A stretch of 28,670 bases of DNA from Christensenella sp. UBA7102 (GCA_002492415.1 DKYK01000077.1:14220-42889); one strand, 5' to 3'. Shown: positions 17,026 through 25,330, counted from the first letter of the stretch. The notes: generated by a model not told the origin, from the sequence alone. Made by a program: numbers and translations.

Positions 17026-18531
17026 TCACTCGCCCGCGTGTTTGACGCCCAGAATCTCAAGTTCCTTCTCAGTCAGCCCCACGCCGCGCAGCATCAGCCG
17101 ATTGCCGCGCATGGCCTCGATGCTGCCCACGCCCATGCCGCCCATCATTTCCTTGATTTCATGATTCCATGCCGTCACCAGGTTGACGAGCCGCTCGGAG
17201 CCGATGTCGGGGTTGAGCCGCTTGACCAGCTCGGGACGCTGCGTGGCGATGCCCCAGTTGCACTTGCCCGCCTGACAGGAGCGGCACAGGTGGCAGCCCA
17301 GCGCCATCAGCGCGGCGGTGGCGATATAGACCGCGTCCGCGCCCAGGCAGATTGCCTTGACTACGTCCGCAGAGGAGCGGATGGAGCCGCCCACGATCAG
17401 CGATACGTTGTTTCGGATGCCCTCCTGCCGCAGCCGCTGATCCACCGCAGCCAGTGCCAGCTCGATGGGAATGCCCACGTTGTCGCGGATTCGGGTGGGT
17501 GCGGCGCCTGTGCCGCCGCGGAAACCGTCGATGGCGATGATGTCCGCGCCCGACCGCGCAATGCCCGAGGCGATGGCCGCCACGTTGTGCACCGCCGCGA
17601 TCTTGACGATCACGGGCTTTGTGTAGTGCGTGGCTTCTTTGAGCGAGTGCACCAGCTGGTGCAGATCCTCGATGGAGTAGATATCATGGTGCGGCGCGGG
17701 GGAGATGGCGTCGCTGCCCTCGGGGATCATGCGCGTGCGCGATACGTCGCCCACGATCTTGGCGCCCGGCAGATGCCCGCCGATGCCAGGCTTGGCGCCC
17801 TGCCCCATCTTGATTTCAATGGCCGCACCCGCCTGCAGATAGTTTTTGTGCACGCCGAAGCGTCCCGAGGCTACCTGCACGATGGTGTTTGCGCCGTACT
17901 TGTAGAAATCCTCATGCAGACCGCCCTCGCCGGTGTTGTACAGCGTGCCCAGCGCCTGTGCCGCCCGCGCCAACGATTCATGCGCGTTGTAGGAGATGGA
18001 ACCGTAGCTCATCGCGGAAAAAAGAATGGGCACGTTCAGCTCCAGCTGCGGCGCGGTGTCGGTGATGAGATTTCCTTCGGAATCGCGGCGGATCTCATCG
18101 CTCTTGCGTCCCAGGAAAATGCGCGTCTCCATGGGCTCGCGCAGCGGGTCGATGGGCGGATTGGTCACCTGCGAAGCGTTGATGAGCAGTTTGTCCCAGT
18201 AGACGGGGTAGGACTCCGGATTGCCCATGGAAGAGAGCAGCACGCCGCCCGAGTCCGCCTGCCGGTAGATCTCGTTGATGATCCGGGACGACCAGTTGCC
18301 GTTGGGACGGAAGGTATGGTCGCTCTTGACGATCTTGAGTGCATGCGTGGGACAGAGCGATACGCACCGATGGCAGCATACGCACTTGCTTTCATCTGCA
18401 ATCATCTTCTTCAGGTCGCCGTCGTAGTGATGCACTTCATTGGCGCATTGTCGCTCGCACACGCGGCAGGCGATGCAGCGGTCGGCGTTGCGCACCACCT
18501 CAAATTCCGGATAGATGTATTGAATGGCCAT
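17026..18531 (-). CDS. Glutamate synthase FMN-domain subunit with N-terminal ferredoxin domain (GlxD/archaeal type)
   Basis: 501 residues. The N-terminus carries two [4Fe-4S] motifs, CIACRVCERQC at about 19-29 and CVCCHRCVSLC at about 50-60. From about residue 120 the central FMN barrel of glutamate synthase is clear: SAMSYGSISYNAHESLARA, NTGEGGLHEDFY, EIKMGQGAKPGIGGHLPG, ISPAPHHDIYSIEDL, IDGFRGGTGAAPTRIRDN and VGGSIRSSADVVKAICLGAD. The [3Fe-4S] site has cysteines spaced five and four residues apart in GCHLCRSCQAGKCNWGIATQ. The enzyme reductively transfers ammonia to 2-oxoglutarate. The start codon directly follows the amidotransferase stop (TAAATG). The fused ferredoxin domain points to ferredoxin or an external iron-sulfur donor rather than GltD. 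Confidence 0.93.
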   Translation of the reverse strand: MAIQYIYPEFEVVRNADRCIACRVCERQCANEVHHYDGDLKKMIADESKCVCCHRCVSLCPTHALKIVKSDHTFRPNGNWSSRIINEIYRQADSGGVLLSSMGNPESYPVYWDKLLINASQVTNPPIDPLREPMETRIFLGRKSDEIRRDSEGNLITDTAPQLELNVPILFSAMSYGSISYNAHESLARAAQALGTLYNTGEGGLHEDFYKYGANTIVQVASGRFGVHKNYLQAGAAIEIKMGQGAKPGIGGHLPGAKIVGDVSRTRMIPEGSDAISPAPHHDIYSIEDLHQLVHSLKEATHYTKPVIVKIAAVHNVAAIASGIARSGADIIAIDGFRGGTGAAPTRIRDNVGIPIELALAAVDQRLRQEGIRNNVSLIVGGSIRSSADVVKAICLGADAVYIATAALMALGCHLCRSCQAGKCNWGIATQRPELVKRLNPDIGSERLVNLVTAWNHEIKEMMGGMGVGSIEAMRGNRLMLRGVGLTEKELEILGVKHAGE

Positions 18532-19623
18532 TTACTGTTCACCGCCTTTGCTGTGGATGATGACGGGCTGCCCGCCCTTGGGGGACCAGAGCGCGTCCAG
18601 CTCGGGCTCCAGCACCCGGATGGCGCATTCTTCACTGGCGACGTAGACGCGGTCGCCCTTTTCACCGATGACCATGGAACGCAGCTTGAGCCGGTCGTTG
18701 AGCGCCAGGAGCCCGCCCGTAAAGCCCACCAGGATGGAGAACGGCCCCGTGATCAGCAGCGAGGAGAACATGGAGCGCAGATAGGTCAGACGCTTGCGCT
18801 CCATCTCGGGATATTTGTCGATGGCCGACCAGAAGGGCGCGGCGATCACCGACGCCATCTCCTCATAAGTCAGCCGCTTTTTGCGCACCAGAAAGTCGAT
18901 GATGTAGGCGATGACCTCGGTGTCGGTCAGCAGTGTACACCGGTAGCCGTACATCTCGATCCAGCGACGGTTGGCGTCGTAGGAGCTGATTTCGCCGTTG
19001 TGCACCACGGAGAGATCCAGCAGCGAGAAGGGGTGCGCGCCGCCCCACCAGCCGGGGGTGTTGGTGGGATAGCGGCCGTGCGCCGTCCAGCAATACCCCT
19101 CGTACTCGTCCAGCCGGTAGAACGCGCCCACGTCCTCGGGATAGCCTACCGCCTTGAATACCCCCATGTTCTTGCCCGAGGAAAATACGAACGCGCCCTC
19201 AATCTCCGCATTGATGCGGATGACGCACTGCGCGGTGAACTCCTCCTCGTCCAGCTGCGAAGATTCCAGCTTGGTGTGCAGAGGCCGCACAAAGTAGCGC
19301 CAGATCAGCGGTTCGCCTAAGATGGCAGGGTGCTTGCGCGTGGGGATCTTGGAGAGATTTACGATGTCGAAATGCTCGTCCAGAAAGTCCTCGCAGGCCT
19401 TGCGGGCGGCTGCGTCGTCGTAAAAAATGTGGAAGGCGTAATGATCCTTGTACTGTGGATAGATGCCATAGCCTGCAAAGCCGCCGCCCAGACCGTTGCT
19501 GCGGTCGTGCATGGTGGCGATGGATTTGACGATCTCGCTGCCGCAGATGCCCGCGCCCGATCTGGAGATCACGCCCGAGATGGCGCAGCCCGCCGGGATC
19601 CTGATTTGACCCTCTTTCAGCAT
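18532..19623 (-). CDS. Class II glutamine amidotransferase subunit of split glutamate synthase (GlxB-type)
   Basis: 363 residues with an AGGAGGT site. The Ntn nucleophile is probably Cys13 in IPAGCAISGVISRSG, implying a 12-residue leader that may be removed, as in GltB. Class II blocks follow: WTAHGRYPTNTPGWWGGAHP, VVHNGEISSYDANRRW and LLTDTEVIAYIIDFL. The C-terminal half continues as in GltB N-terminal domains, to VYVASEECAIRVLEPE. It releases ammonia from glutamine for the FMN subunit encoded directly downstream. It is the first gene of the cluster, with its own promoter and a long attenuator leader. Confidence 0.9.
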   Translation of the reverse strand: MLKEGQIRIPAGCAISGVISRSGAGICGSEIVKSIATMHDRSNGLGGGFAGYGIYPQYKDHYAFHIFYDDAAARKACEDFLDEHFDIVNLSKIPTRKHPAILGEPLIWRYFVRPLHTKLESSQLDEEEFTAQCVIRINAEIEGAFVFSSGKNMGVFKAVGYPEDVGAFYRLDEYEGYCWTAHGRYPTNTPGWWGGAHPFSLLDLSVVHNGEISSYDANRRWIEMYGYRCTLLTDTEVIAYIIDFLVRKKRLTYEEMASVIAAPFWSAIDKYPEMERKRLTYLRSMFSSLLITGPFSILVGFTGGLLALNDRLKLRSMVIGEKGDRVYVASEECAIRVLEPELDALWSPKGGQPVIIHSKGGEQ

Positions 19624-19639
19624 ACCTCAGACCTCCTGA

Positions 19640-19712
19640 AATCAAAATAGAAAAGGGGTTCACCAGACTGCCGGGCGGATACAGCTCCGTCGACAATCTG
19701 GCGAACCCCTTT
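19640..19712 (-). terminator. Leader terminator (attenuator) of the split glutamate synthase operon
   Basis: Read leftward: a 19-bp stem, from AAAGGGGTTCGCCAGATTG (19712-19694) to its partner at 19670-19652, with two G-U pairs. TTTTCTATTTTGATTT follows. It lies between the promoter and the start codon. Its 5' arm begins at the hexaloop of the hairpin at 19700-19719. Confidence 0.9.
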
Positions 19713-19719
19713 GTTCACC
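19700..19719 (-). promoter_or_regulatory. ANTAR-type hexaloop hairpin, split glutamate synthase leader
   Basis: Read leftward: GGTGAAC (19719-19713), loop AAAGGG (19712-19707), GTTCGCC (19706-19700). It is a 7-bp stem with one G-U pair, and the loop has A at position 1 and G at 4. Loop and 3' half are shared with the terminator, so the two folds exclude each other. The ANTAR protein encoded in the same operon is the proposed ligand. Confidence 0.7.
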
Positions 19720-19732
19720 AATTTATGAAAGA

Positions 19733-19761
19733 AGTATACACAGCACAGGCGAATTCGTCAA
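19733..19761 (-). promoter_or_regulatory. Promoter of the split glutamate synthase operon
   Basis: Read leftward: TTGACG (19761-19756), a 17-nt spacer, and TATACT (19738-19733). The predicted start is near 19726, immediately before the hexaloop hairpin. Confidence 0.8.
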
Positions 19762-19918
19762 GAGGGATTGAACGTTATCTTTTGGTTTCCTGCATTTTGG
19801 GCGAAATAACACACTATATGTGGTTGGTTTTGCAGGAAGTATGCGCAATGCCTGCTTGTTTGGAGGCGGTGGAGGCGTATTGCGTGAAATTTGTGTTAAT
19901 AGACTCCTATTAATCCAT

Positions 19919-20701
19919 TTACACCCGCCGCTCCGTCCACAGTGCATGCGCTCCCGCCAGCGCCGCTGCGGCGTACAGCGGGATTGCGCTGGGCGTCAGG
20001 CACAGCGCGCACAGAGAGGCGAGCGTCGTGCCCTGAAATGCCTGCGTGTAGAAGGCCAGCCCCGCAAGCAGCGCCGGAATCAGCCCCGCAGCCAGCACGG
20101 CGATTGCTCCGTGCCGCGCGCCCTTTCCGTATGGAATCAGCGTCAACGCCGCGGCGACCACGCATAACAGGTATGCCGCGCGCACGGCCGGGCTGGACGT
20201 CAGCGTCACAGTCAGCGACGGCAGGCATTGCGCAGTTCCAGCCAGCGCCAGATGCACCGCGAAATTGCGCAGGGAGAAGGTTACGCGCCCCTTTCCCCGC
20301 AGCAATCCATAGACCATCCGCAGCACCGACAGCATGCACAGCACGCCGAACAGCGGTGTCAGCGCGAGGGCTGTCTCGGCGCTGGGCGACGTTCCGCCGT
20401 ACAGGCCGCCCAGCACCGGAATCCGCCCGCAGGGCAGCAGCAGCGCGTATAACACAAGTACCCCCAATGCCGACAGATCGCGCCGTTCCGGCAGCCGGAT
20501 GACGCCGCTGAGCATCAGGCAGGCCGCCACCGCCGCGTCCCAGAGGAAGGGCGGTATCCATGCCCGCAGCGTGGCAAAGCTGCTCAGCACGGGATCGACC
20601 GGCTGCCGGAGCAGCACCCCTTGGGCGAGAAATAGCAGGAGTAACGCGAGGCCGAGAAGCCCTTGGCAGAGCGCCTGACGATGTTTAGGTTTCAAAGACA
20701 T
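19919..20701 (-). CDS. Multi-pass membrane protein of unknown function
   Basis: 260 residues from the ATG at 20701, preferred because AAAGGTGG sits 6 nt upstream; a GTG at 20707 is also possible. Seven or eight hydrophobic segments are visible, the first at about 10-31 (LLGLALLLLFLAQGVLL) after a basic N-terminus, others near 50-66, 75-95, 110-135, 145-165, 170-190, 200-222 and 230-255. Loops are short and no catalytic motif or known transporter signature is seen. It lies 87 nt after the secreted-protein gene on the same strand and may be cotranscribed with it. The plus-strand gap of about 200 bp to 19720 holds only the glutamate synthase promoter and leader. Confidence 0.65.
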   Translation of the reverse strand: MSLKPKHRQALCQGLLGLALLLLFLAQGVLLRQPVDPVLSSFATLRAWIPPFLWDAAVAACLMLSGVIRLPERRDLSALGVLVLYALLLPCGRIPVLGGLYGGTSPSAETALALTPLFGVLCMLSVLRMVYGLLRGKGRVTFSLRNFAVHLALAGTAQCLPSLTVTLTSSPAVRAAYLLCVVAAALTLIPYGKGARHGAIAVLAAGLIPALLAGLAFYTQAFQGTTLASLCALCLTPSAIPLYAAAALAGAHALWTERRV

Positions 20702-20788
20702 GTGCACCCACCTTTCTATCTATCGAGCGGTCAACCAAGAAACACTGTGCGGGTACGGAAACTGTCCTATCGTAGTGATGAGCAGTAG

Positions 20789-21517
20789 TTAGAACTTATG
20801 GTTAATGTCAACAACCACAAGATTTCCATCCAGGTATGCTTCCGTGGTAGCCCAGAAATGCGCATCAGTTTCAGTGAGATAAGCGATGTCGGCAGTGTAA
20901 GGGCTGTTGAGAGTATAATGGGTACCACTCGAGGGGCTGCTCACGTTACGACTATTTTGATACGTAGCGGGAAAGGTGGTACAGATGTAGCTAGAAAGTG
21001 TCATTGTCGTTACTGCATTCGTCGATTGCACCACCCAATGCTCCGAACGGGTGCAATTAACATAGGGTATCCCCAGGGTGTCGTAGTGTAACGTCCAATA
21101 TACGCGTGCGTAGATGGTCACATTTACCCCAGCGTACTTAGAATTGGTGTCGTAGTGGGTTGTTGCCGCTGTCGTGACATAAGTTTCGTCTACAGAACGG
21201 TCAGCGTACTCGGTTTTTTGCAGCATCTGCGTGCTAGAGTAAGATTGAAGCTGGCGAACGGTCGAGGTTTCATTGTCGATGAATCGTGCAGAAGGAGTGA
21301 TTTCCAGACCAAGTTCTTTGGCTTTCACACTCAACTCGTTTACACCCTGAACTGCGATCTGGTAGGCATTTTGCTCGTCGAGATTGGGAGCGTAGTTTGT
21401 GACGGAGACAACAGCTTCGCTTTCGTCGGCAGGAACAGCCTGAGCGAACGTCGTGACGGGAAGGGAAATCGTGAGCACAAGTAGGAGAGTAAGGATGAGA
21501 GAAGTGAGTCGTTTCAT
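20789..21517 (-). CDS. Secreted protein of unknown function (242 aa)
   Basis: A start at 21517 with AAGGGGG upstream. The N-terminus has a clear Sec signal peptide: MKR, a hydrophobic core LILTLLLVLTISL, and a likely cleavage after TFA or AQA near residue 26. The mature part is rich in Thr, Ser, Tyr and Asn, with alternating hydrophobic residues that suggest beta structure (VNVTIYARVYWTLHYDTLG, YTADIAYLTETDAHFWATTE). There is one CTRSEH and one YICTTF cysteine, possibly a disulfide. Base composition is clearly less GC-rich than its neighbours, hinting at transfer or relaxed selection. There is no anchor and no recognised domain. Confidence 0.7.
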   Translation of the reverse strand: MKRLTSLILTLLLVLTISLPVTTFAQAVPADESEAVVSVTNYAPNLDEQNAYQIAVQGVNELSVKAKELGLEITPSARFIDNETSTVRQLQSYSSTQMLQKTEYADRSVDETYVTTAATTHYDTNSKYAGVNVTIYARVYWTLHYDTLGIPYVNCTRSEHWVVQSTNAVTTMTLSSYICTTFPATYQNSRNVSSPSSGTHYTLNSPYTADIAYLTETDAHFWATTEAYLDGNLVVVDINHKF

Positions 21518-21541
21518 GCGGATACCCCCTTATTTTTAGTG

Positions 21542-21600
21542 CATCTTAAATATACACCATATTTTACCAAAAGTAAACTATTTTAAGATGGAAAAATTAA
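21542..21600. repeat. Inverted repeat flanking the secreted-protein promoter
   Basis: CATCTTAAA at 21542-21550 and TTTAAGATG at 21592-21600 are perfect 9-bp inverted copies 41 nt apart. They bracket the promoter of the secreted-protein gene, with one copy next to the -10 box. It could be a paired operator site, or chance in AT-rich DNA. Confidence 0.4.
21549..21577 (-). promoter_or_regulatory. Promoter of the secreted-protein gene
   Basis: Read leftward: TTTACT (21577-21572), a 17-nt spacer, and TATATT (21554-21549). It lies 32 nt upstream of the start codon at 21517. Confidence 0.6.
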
Positions 21601-21659
21601 TATATTATTTATTAATAACGTTTTGCGGGTCAATGATACGCTAAGATTGTGTTAACCGA

Positions 21660-21688
21660 TTGACAGGGGAGCGCTTTAGTGCTATGAT
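21660..21688 (+). promoter_or_regulatory. Promoter of glnN
   Basis: TTGACA (21660-21665), a 17-nt spacer, and TATGAT (21683-21688). The predicted start is near 21695, just before the hexaloop hairpin at 21699. Confidence 0.82.
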
Positions 21689-21698
21689 TCCACCATCG

Positions 21699-21714
21699 AC
21701 AGCAAAGACGCTGT
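21699..21714 (+). promoter_or_regulatory. ANTAR-type hexaloop hairpin, glnN leader
   Basis: ACAGC (21699-21703), loop AAAGAC (21704-21709), GCTGT (21710-21714). The 5-bp stem closes a loop with A at position 1 and G at position 4. The loop and 3' half are the first bases of the terminator 5' arm, so hairpin and terminator cannot form together. Confidence 0.7.
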
Positions 21715-21745
21715 GGGCAAAACGCCCGCGGCGTCTTTTCGTTTT
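21704..21745 (+). terminator. Leader terminator (attenuator) of glnN
   Basis: A stem of about 15 bp (21704-21718 with 21724-21738), loop AAAAC, followed by TCGTTTT. It lies 38 nt before the glnN start codon, in the leader, so it must be overcome for glnN expression. Confidence 0.9.
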
Positions 21746-21783
21746 ATCAGAACCTGCTGTGTGGAAAAGAGGAGGAATGCGAT

Positions 21784-23874
21784 ATGACAAGCGTACCCGA
21801 GCTGTTTGGCAGCATGGTGTTTGGCGATGCGGTGATGCGCGAGCGCCTGCCCAGGGAGACCTACAAGGCGCTGCACAAGACCATCCAGGACGGCAAGTCC
21901 CTGGACCTTGCGGTGGCCAACGTCGTGGCCAACGCCATGAAGGATTGGGCCATCGAAAAGGGCGTAACGCACTTTACGCATTGGTTCCAGCCTATGACGG
22001 GCATCACGGCGGAGAAGCACGACTCCTTCATCAGCCCCACGAGCGATGGGAAGGTCATCATGGAGTTCTCCGGCAAGGAGCTTATCAAGGGCGAGCCGGA
22101 CGCCTCCTCCTTCCCCAGCGGCGGACTGCGCGCCACCTTTGAGGCCCGCGGCTACACCGCCTGGGATCCCACCTCGTATGCCTTCATCAAGGACGGCATC
22201 CTGTGCATCCCCACGGCTTTCTGTTCCTACACCGGCGAGGTGCTGGACAAAAAGACGCCGTTGCTGCGCTCTATGGAGGAACTTTCCCATCAGGCGATGC
22301 GCATTCTGAAGCTGTTTGGCAACACGAAATCCAAGCGCGTGGTTACCACCGTCGGCCCTGAGCAGGAATACTTCCTCATCGATCAGTCGGTCTATGAGAA
22401 GCGCCGCGATCTGATCTATACCGGCCGCACGCTCTTTGGCGCCAAGCCGCCCAAGGGCCAGGAGCTGGACGATCATTACTTTGGCGCCGTAAAGCCTCGC
22501 GTTTCGGCTTATATGAAGGAGCTGGACGAGGAACTGTGGAAGCTGGGCGTGCTGGCCAAGACCAAGCACAATGAGGTCGCCCCCGCGCAGCACGAGCTGG
22601 CGCCCGTCTACAGCACCACCAACGTGGCCACCGACCACAACCAGCTGACCATGGAGACCATGAAGAAGGTCGCCGCGCACCATGGCATGGTTTGCCTGCT
22701 GCATGAAAAGCCCTTTGCCGGCGTCAACGGCTCGGGCAAGCACAACAACTGGTCCATCTCCACGGACGACGGCAAGAACCTGCTTGAGCCCGGCTCCGAT
22801 CCGCATGAGAACGCGCAGTTCCTGCTGTTCCTGTGCGCGGTCATCAAGGCTGTGGATGAACATCAGGATCTGCTGCGCATCTCCGTGGCCTCCGCGGGCA
22901 ACGACCACCGCCTGGGCGCAAACGAAGCGCCGCCCGCCATCATCTCCATGTTCCTGGGAGACGAGCTGACCGGCATACTGGAGGCCATCGAGGAGGGCGC
23001 AGCCTACACCAAAAAGGAAACGACCGAGATGGAGATCGGCGTCAAGGTGCTGCCCCACTTCCCCAAGGACACCACCGACCGCAACCGTACCTCTCCGTTC
23101 GCCTTCACCGGAAATAAGTTTGAGTTCCGCTCGCTGGGCTCTACCTTCTCCATCGCCGGACCCAACATCGTGCTCAACACCGCCGTTGCCGACGAACTGA
23201 TGCTCTTTGCCGACGAGCTGGAAAAGGCCGACGACTTCAGAACCGCGCTGGCAGAGCTTCTGCAGCGCACCATCCACGAGCACAAGCGCATTGTGTTCAA
23301 CGGCGACAACTACGCGCCCGAATGGGTCAACGAGGCCGAGAAGCGCGGCCTGCTCAACCTCAGAACCACGCCCGACGCGCTGCCCTATTTCATCAAGCCG
23401 AAGAACATCGCGATGTTCGCCCGTCATGGCGTATTTACCGAAACCGAGATGAAGAGCCGCTATGAGATCCTGATGGAGAACTATGCTAAGGTGGTCAACA
23501 TCGAGGCGCAGACCATGCTGGACATGGCGGCCCGGGACATTCTTCCCGCGGCGCTGGACAACGTGGCCGAACTGACCGACATCCTGATGAAGAAGAAGAC
23601 GCTGGGCCTGACCGCCAAGGCGGAAACCGCGCTGTGCGCCAAAATCTCCGGCCTGACCGACAGCCTGGTCGAGAAGATCGACGCGCTGCAGGCGGCCGAG
23701 TGCGGCGCGAAGGCGAACGCCGCCAGCGCTCCGGAGGAGGCCGTCGCCTACCGCGACACCGTCATCCCCGCGATGAACGAGCTGCGCGCCGTTGCCGACG
23801 AGCTGGAGATGTGCGTCGCGAAGAAATACTGGCCCTTCCCCACCTATGGCGACATGCTCTTCAGCGTGCAGTGA
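21784..23874 (+). CDS. glnN: Glutamine synthetase type III
   Basis: 696 residues, the size typical of GSIII (about 700-730) and much larger than GSI. AGAGGAGG is 8 nt before the ATG. GSIII signatures are visible: THWFQPMTGITAEKHDSF near residue 64, PSGGLRATFEARGYTAWDP near 108, GPEQEYFLID (catalytic Glu), KHNEVAPAQHELAPVY, NVATDHNQL, NGSGKHNNWS and ASAGNDHRLGANEAPPAI. The enzyme makes glutamine from glutamate, ammonium and ATP. All catalytic blocks look intact, unlike in the short homologue at 13317-14534, so this is probably the main glutamine synthetase here. It heads an operon with purF 13 nt downstream and is controlled by the leader attenuator. Confidence 0.96.
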   Translation: MTSVPELFGSMVFGDAVMRERLPRETYKALHKTIQDGKSLDLAVANVVANAMKDWAIEKGVTHFTHWFQPMTGITAEKHDSFISPTSDGKVIMEFSGKELIKGEPDASSFPSGGLRATFEARGYTAWDPTSYAFIKDGILCIPTAFCSYTGEVLDKKTPLLRSMEELSHQAMRILKLFGNTKSKRVVTTVGPEQEYFLIDQSVYEKRRDLIYTGRTLFGAKPPKGQELDDHYFGAVKPRVSAYMKELDEELWKLGVLAKTKHNEVAPAQHELAPVYSTTNVATDHNQLTMETMKKVAAHHGMVCLLHEKPFAGVNGSGKHNNWSISTDDGKNLLEPGSDPHENAQFLLFLCAVIKAVDEHQDLLRISVASAGNDHRLGANEAPPAIISMFLGDELTGILEAIEEGAAYTKKETTEMEIGVKVLPHFPKDTTDRNRTSPFAFTGNKFEFRSLGSTFSIAGPNIVLNTAVADELMLFADELEKADDFRTALAELLQRTIHEHKRIVFNGDNYAPEWVNEAEKRGLLNLRTTPDALPYFIKPKNIAMFARHGVFTETEMKSRYEILMENYAKVVNIEAQTMLDMAARDILPAALDNVAELTDILMKKKTLGLTAKAETALCAKISGLTDSLVEKIDALQAAECGAKANAASAPEEAVAYRDTVIPAMNELRAVADELEMCVAKKYWPFPTYGDMLFSVQ

Positions 23875-23887
23875 GCGGAGGCGCATT

Positions 23888-25300
23888 GTGAAGCACATTC
23901 ATGAGGAATGCGGTGTGTTCGGTTTCTTTAACCGCGATCAGGAGCGCATCGACACGGCAAAGACCGTCTATTACGCGCTCTACGCCCTGCAGCACCGCGG
24001 CCAGGAGGCCTGCGGCATCGCGGTGAACGATCATAACCTGATCACCCTGCACAAGGACCTGGGCCTGGTGCACGAAGTGTTCGACGAAGCGCTGCTCTCC
24101 CGCATGCCGGGCAGCATCGCCATTGGGCACGTGCGCTACTCTACCACTGGCGGCAACAACCGGCGCAACGTCCAGCCGCTGGGCGTGGATTACATCAAGG
24201 GGAGCCTGGTCATCGCTCACAACGGCAACATCTCCAATGCGGCCGTGTTGCGCGCAGAGCTGGAGGCGCAGGGCGCGATCTTCCAGTGCACCTCCGATAC
24301 CGAGGTCATCGCGTTCCTCATTGCGAAGGAGCGATTGAGCGCCCCGAGCGTCGAGGAGGCGGTGCGCCGGGTGCTCCCGCGGCTGGAGGGCTCCTTTTCC
24401 CTGCTGGTGATGAGCCCCAGCAAGCTCATCGCCGCGCGCGACAGCAAGGGCATGCGCCCGCTGTGCATGGGCGGCATGGACGACAGCGTGCTCTTTGCCT
24501 CCGAAAGCTGCGCGTTGGACGCCGTTGGCGCGTCCTTTGTGCGCGACGTCGCTCCCGGTGAGATGATCGTCGTGGAGCAGCAGGGACAGCGCAGCATCCG
24601 CTGGGCGCCCGAGTGCACCCGCGAGAACTGCGCGTTGTGCATCTTTGAGCACATCTACTTTGCGCGGCCCGATTCCGTCATCGACGGGCAGAGCGTCTAC
24701 AGCGCGCGCATCGAGGCGGGCCGTCTCCTCGCCCGCACCCACCCTGTGCAGGCTGACCTGGTCGTCGGCGTGCCCGATTCGGGCCTGGTGGCCGCCATCG
24801 GCTTTGCACAGGAGAGCGGCATTCCCTACGGCGAGGGTCTGATCAAGAACCGCTACATCGGCAGGACCTTCATCCAGCCCACGCAGTCGGGCCGCGAGAG
24901 CGCGGTGTCCATCAAGCTCTCGCCGCTTAGGGAGAGCGTGCGCGGCAAGCGTGTGGTGCTGGTGGATGATTCCATCGTCCGCGGCACCACGATGCGCCAG
25001 ATCGTCGAGCTGCTGAAAAAAGCTGGCGCGGCGCAGGTGCACGTCCGCATCTCCGCCCCCGAGTTCCTCTGGCCCTGCTACTACGGCACCGACATCGACG
25101 ACCGCAGCCGCCTGGCGAGCGTGCAGTACACCTGCGAGGAGCTGTGCAGCCGCATCGGTGCGGACAGCCTGGGCTTTCTTCCGCTGGATCAGGCGGAAGC
25201 CATCGCGGGCCACAGCACCCTGGGCTTTTGCAAGGCTTGCTTCTCCGGACAGTACCCCTGGCCTGTGCCCACACAGGCGGACAAAACGGCGTTTGAGTGA
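23888..25300 (+). CDS. purF: Amidophosphoribosyltransferase (iron-sulfur, Bacillus type)
   Basis: 470 residues from a GTG at 23888, chosen because GGAGG lies 6 nt upstream and the N-terminus then reads KHIHEECGVFGFF. This gives a 7-residue propeptide before the catalytic Cys8, as expected for PurF that is processed. ALQHRGQEACGIAV, GHVRYSTTGGNNRRNVQPL and AHNGNISN are class II amidotransferase blocks. The phosphoribosyltransferase motif is VVLVDDSIVRGTTMRQIVEL. Cluster cysteines appear in CALCIFEHIYFARPDS and GFCKACFSGQYPWP, as in the [4Fe-4S] Bacillus enzyme. It makes phosphoribosylamine from PRPP and glutamine, the first purine step. Sitting between glnN and the ammonium transporter, apart from other pur genes, is unusual. 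Confidence 0.95.
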   Translation: MKHIHEECGVFGFFNRDQERIDTAKTVYYALYALQHRGQEACGIAVNDHNLITLHKDLGLVHEVFDEALLSRMPGSIAIGHVRYSTTGGNNRRNVQPLGVDYIKGSLVIAHNGNISNAAVLRAELEAQGAIFQCTSDTEVIAFLIAKERLSAPSVEEAVRRVLPRLEGSFSLLVMSPSKLIAARDSKGMRPLCMGGMDDSVLFASESCALDAVGASFVRDVAPGEMIVVEQQGQRSIRWAPECTRENCALCIFEHIYFARPDSVIDGQSVYSARIEAGRLLARTHPVQADLVVGVPDSGLVAAIGFAQESGIPYGEGLIKNRYIGRTFIQPTQSGRESAVSIKLSPLRESVRGKRVVLVDDSIVRGTTMRQIVELLKKAGAAQVHVRISAPEFLWPCYYGTDIDDRSRLASVQYTCEELCSRIGADSLGFLPLDQAEAIAGHSTLGFCKACFSGQYPWPVPTQADKTAFE

Positions 25301-25316
25301 CGCCATATTTCTTCAG

Positions 25317-25330
25317 GCACAAAGGCGTGC
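25317..25330 (+). promoter_or_regulatory. ANTAR-type hexaloop hairpin, amt-PII leader
   Basis: GCAC (25317-25320), loop AAAGGC (25321-25326), GTGC (25327-25330). The stem is only 4 bp, but the loop again has A1 and G4 and again begins the terminator 5' arm. No promoter was found between purF and this element, so it probably acts on read-through from the glnN-purF transcript. Confidence 0.6.

Noticed and set aside
16999..19320. 773-codon open frame on the plus strand opposite the glutamate synthase genes
   Set aside because: It is antisense to three strongly conserved genes, has no ribosome site and shows no recognisable domains.
21682..23898. 738-codon open frame on the minus strand opposite glnN
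   Set aside because: It is antisense to the conserved GSIII gene. Its product is rich in His, Gln, Val and Arg without motifs, the usual shadow of GC-rich coding DNA.
25275..25301. Second ANTAR hairpin (GGCGT/ACGCC) upstream of the amt-PII element
   Set aside because: The loop TTGAGTG has seven bases and lacks A1/G4, and the site lies at the end of the purF coding region.
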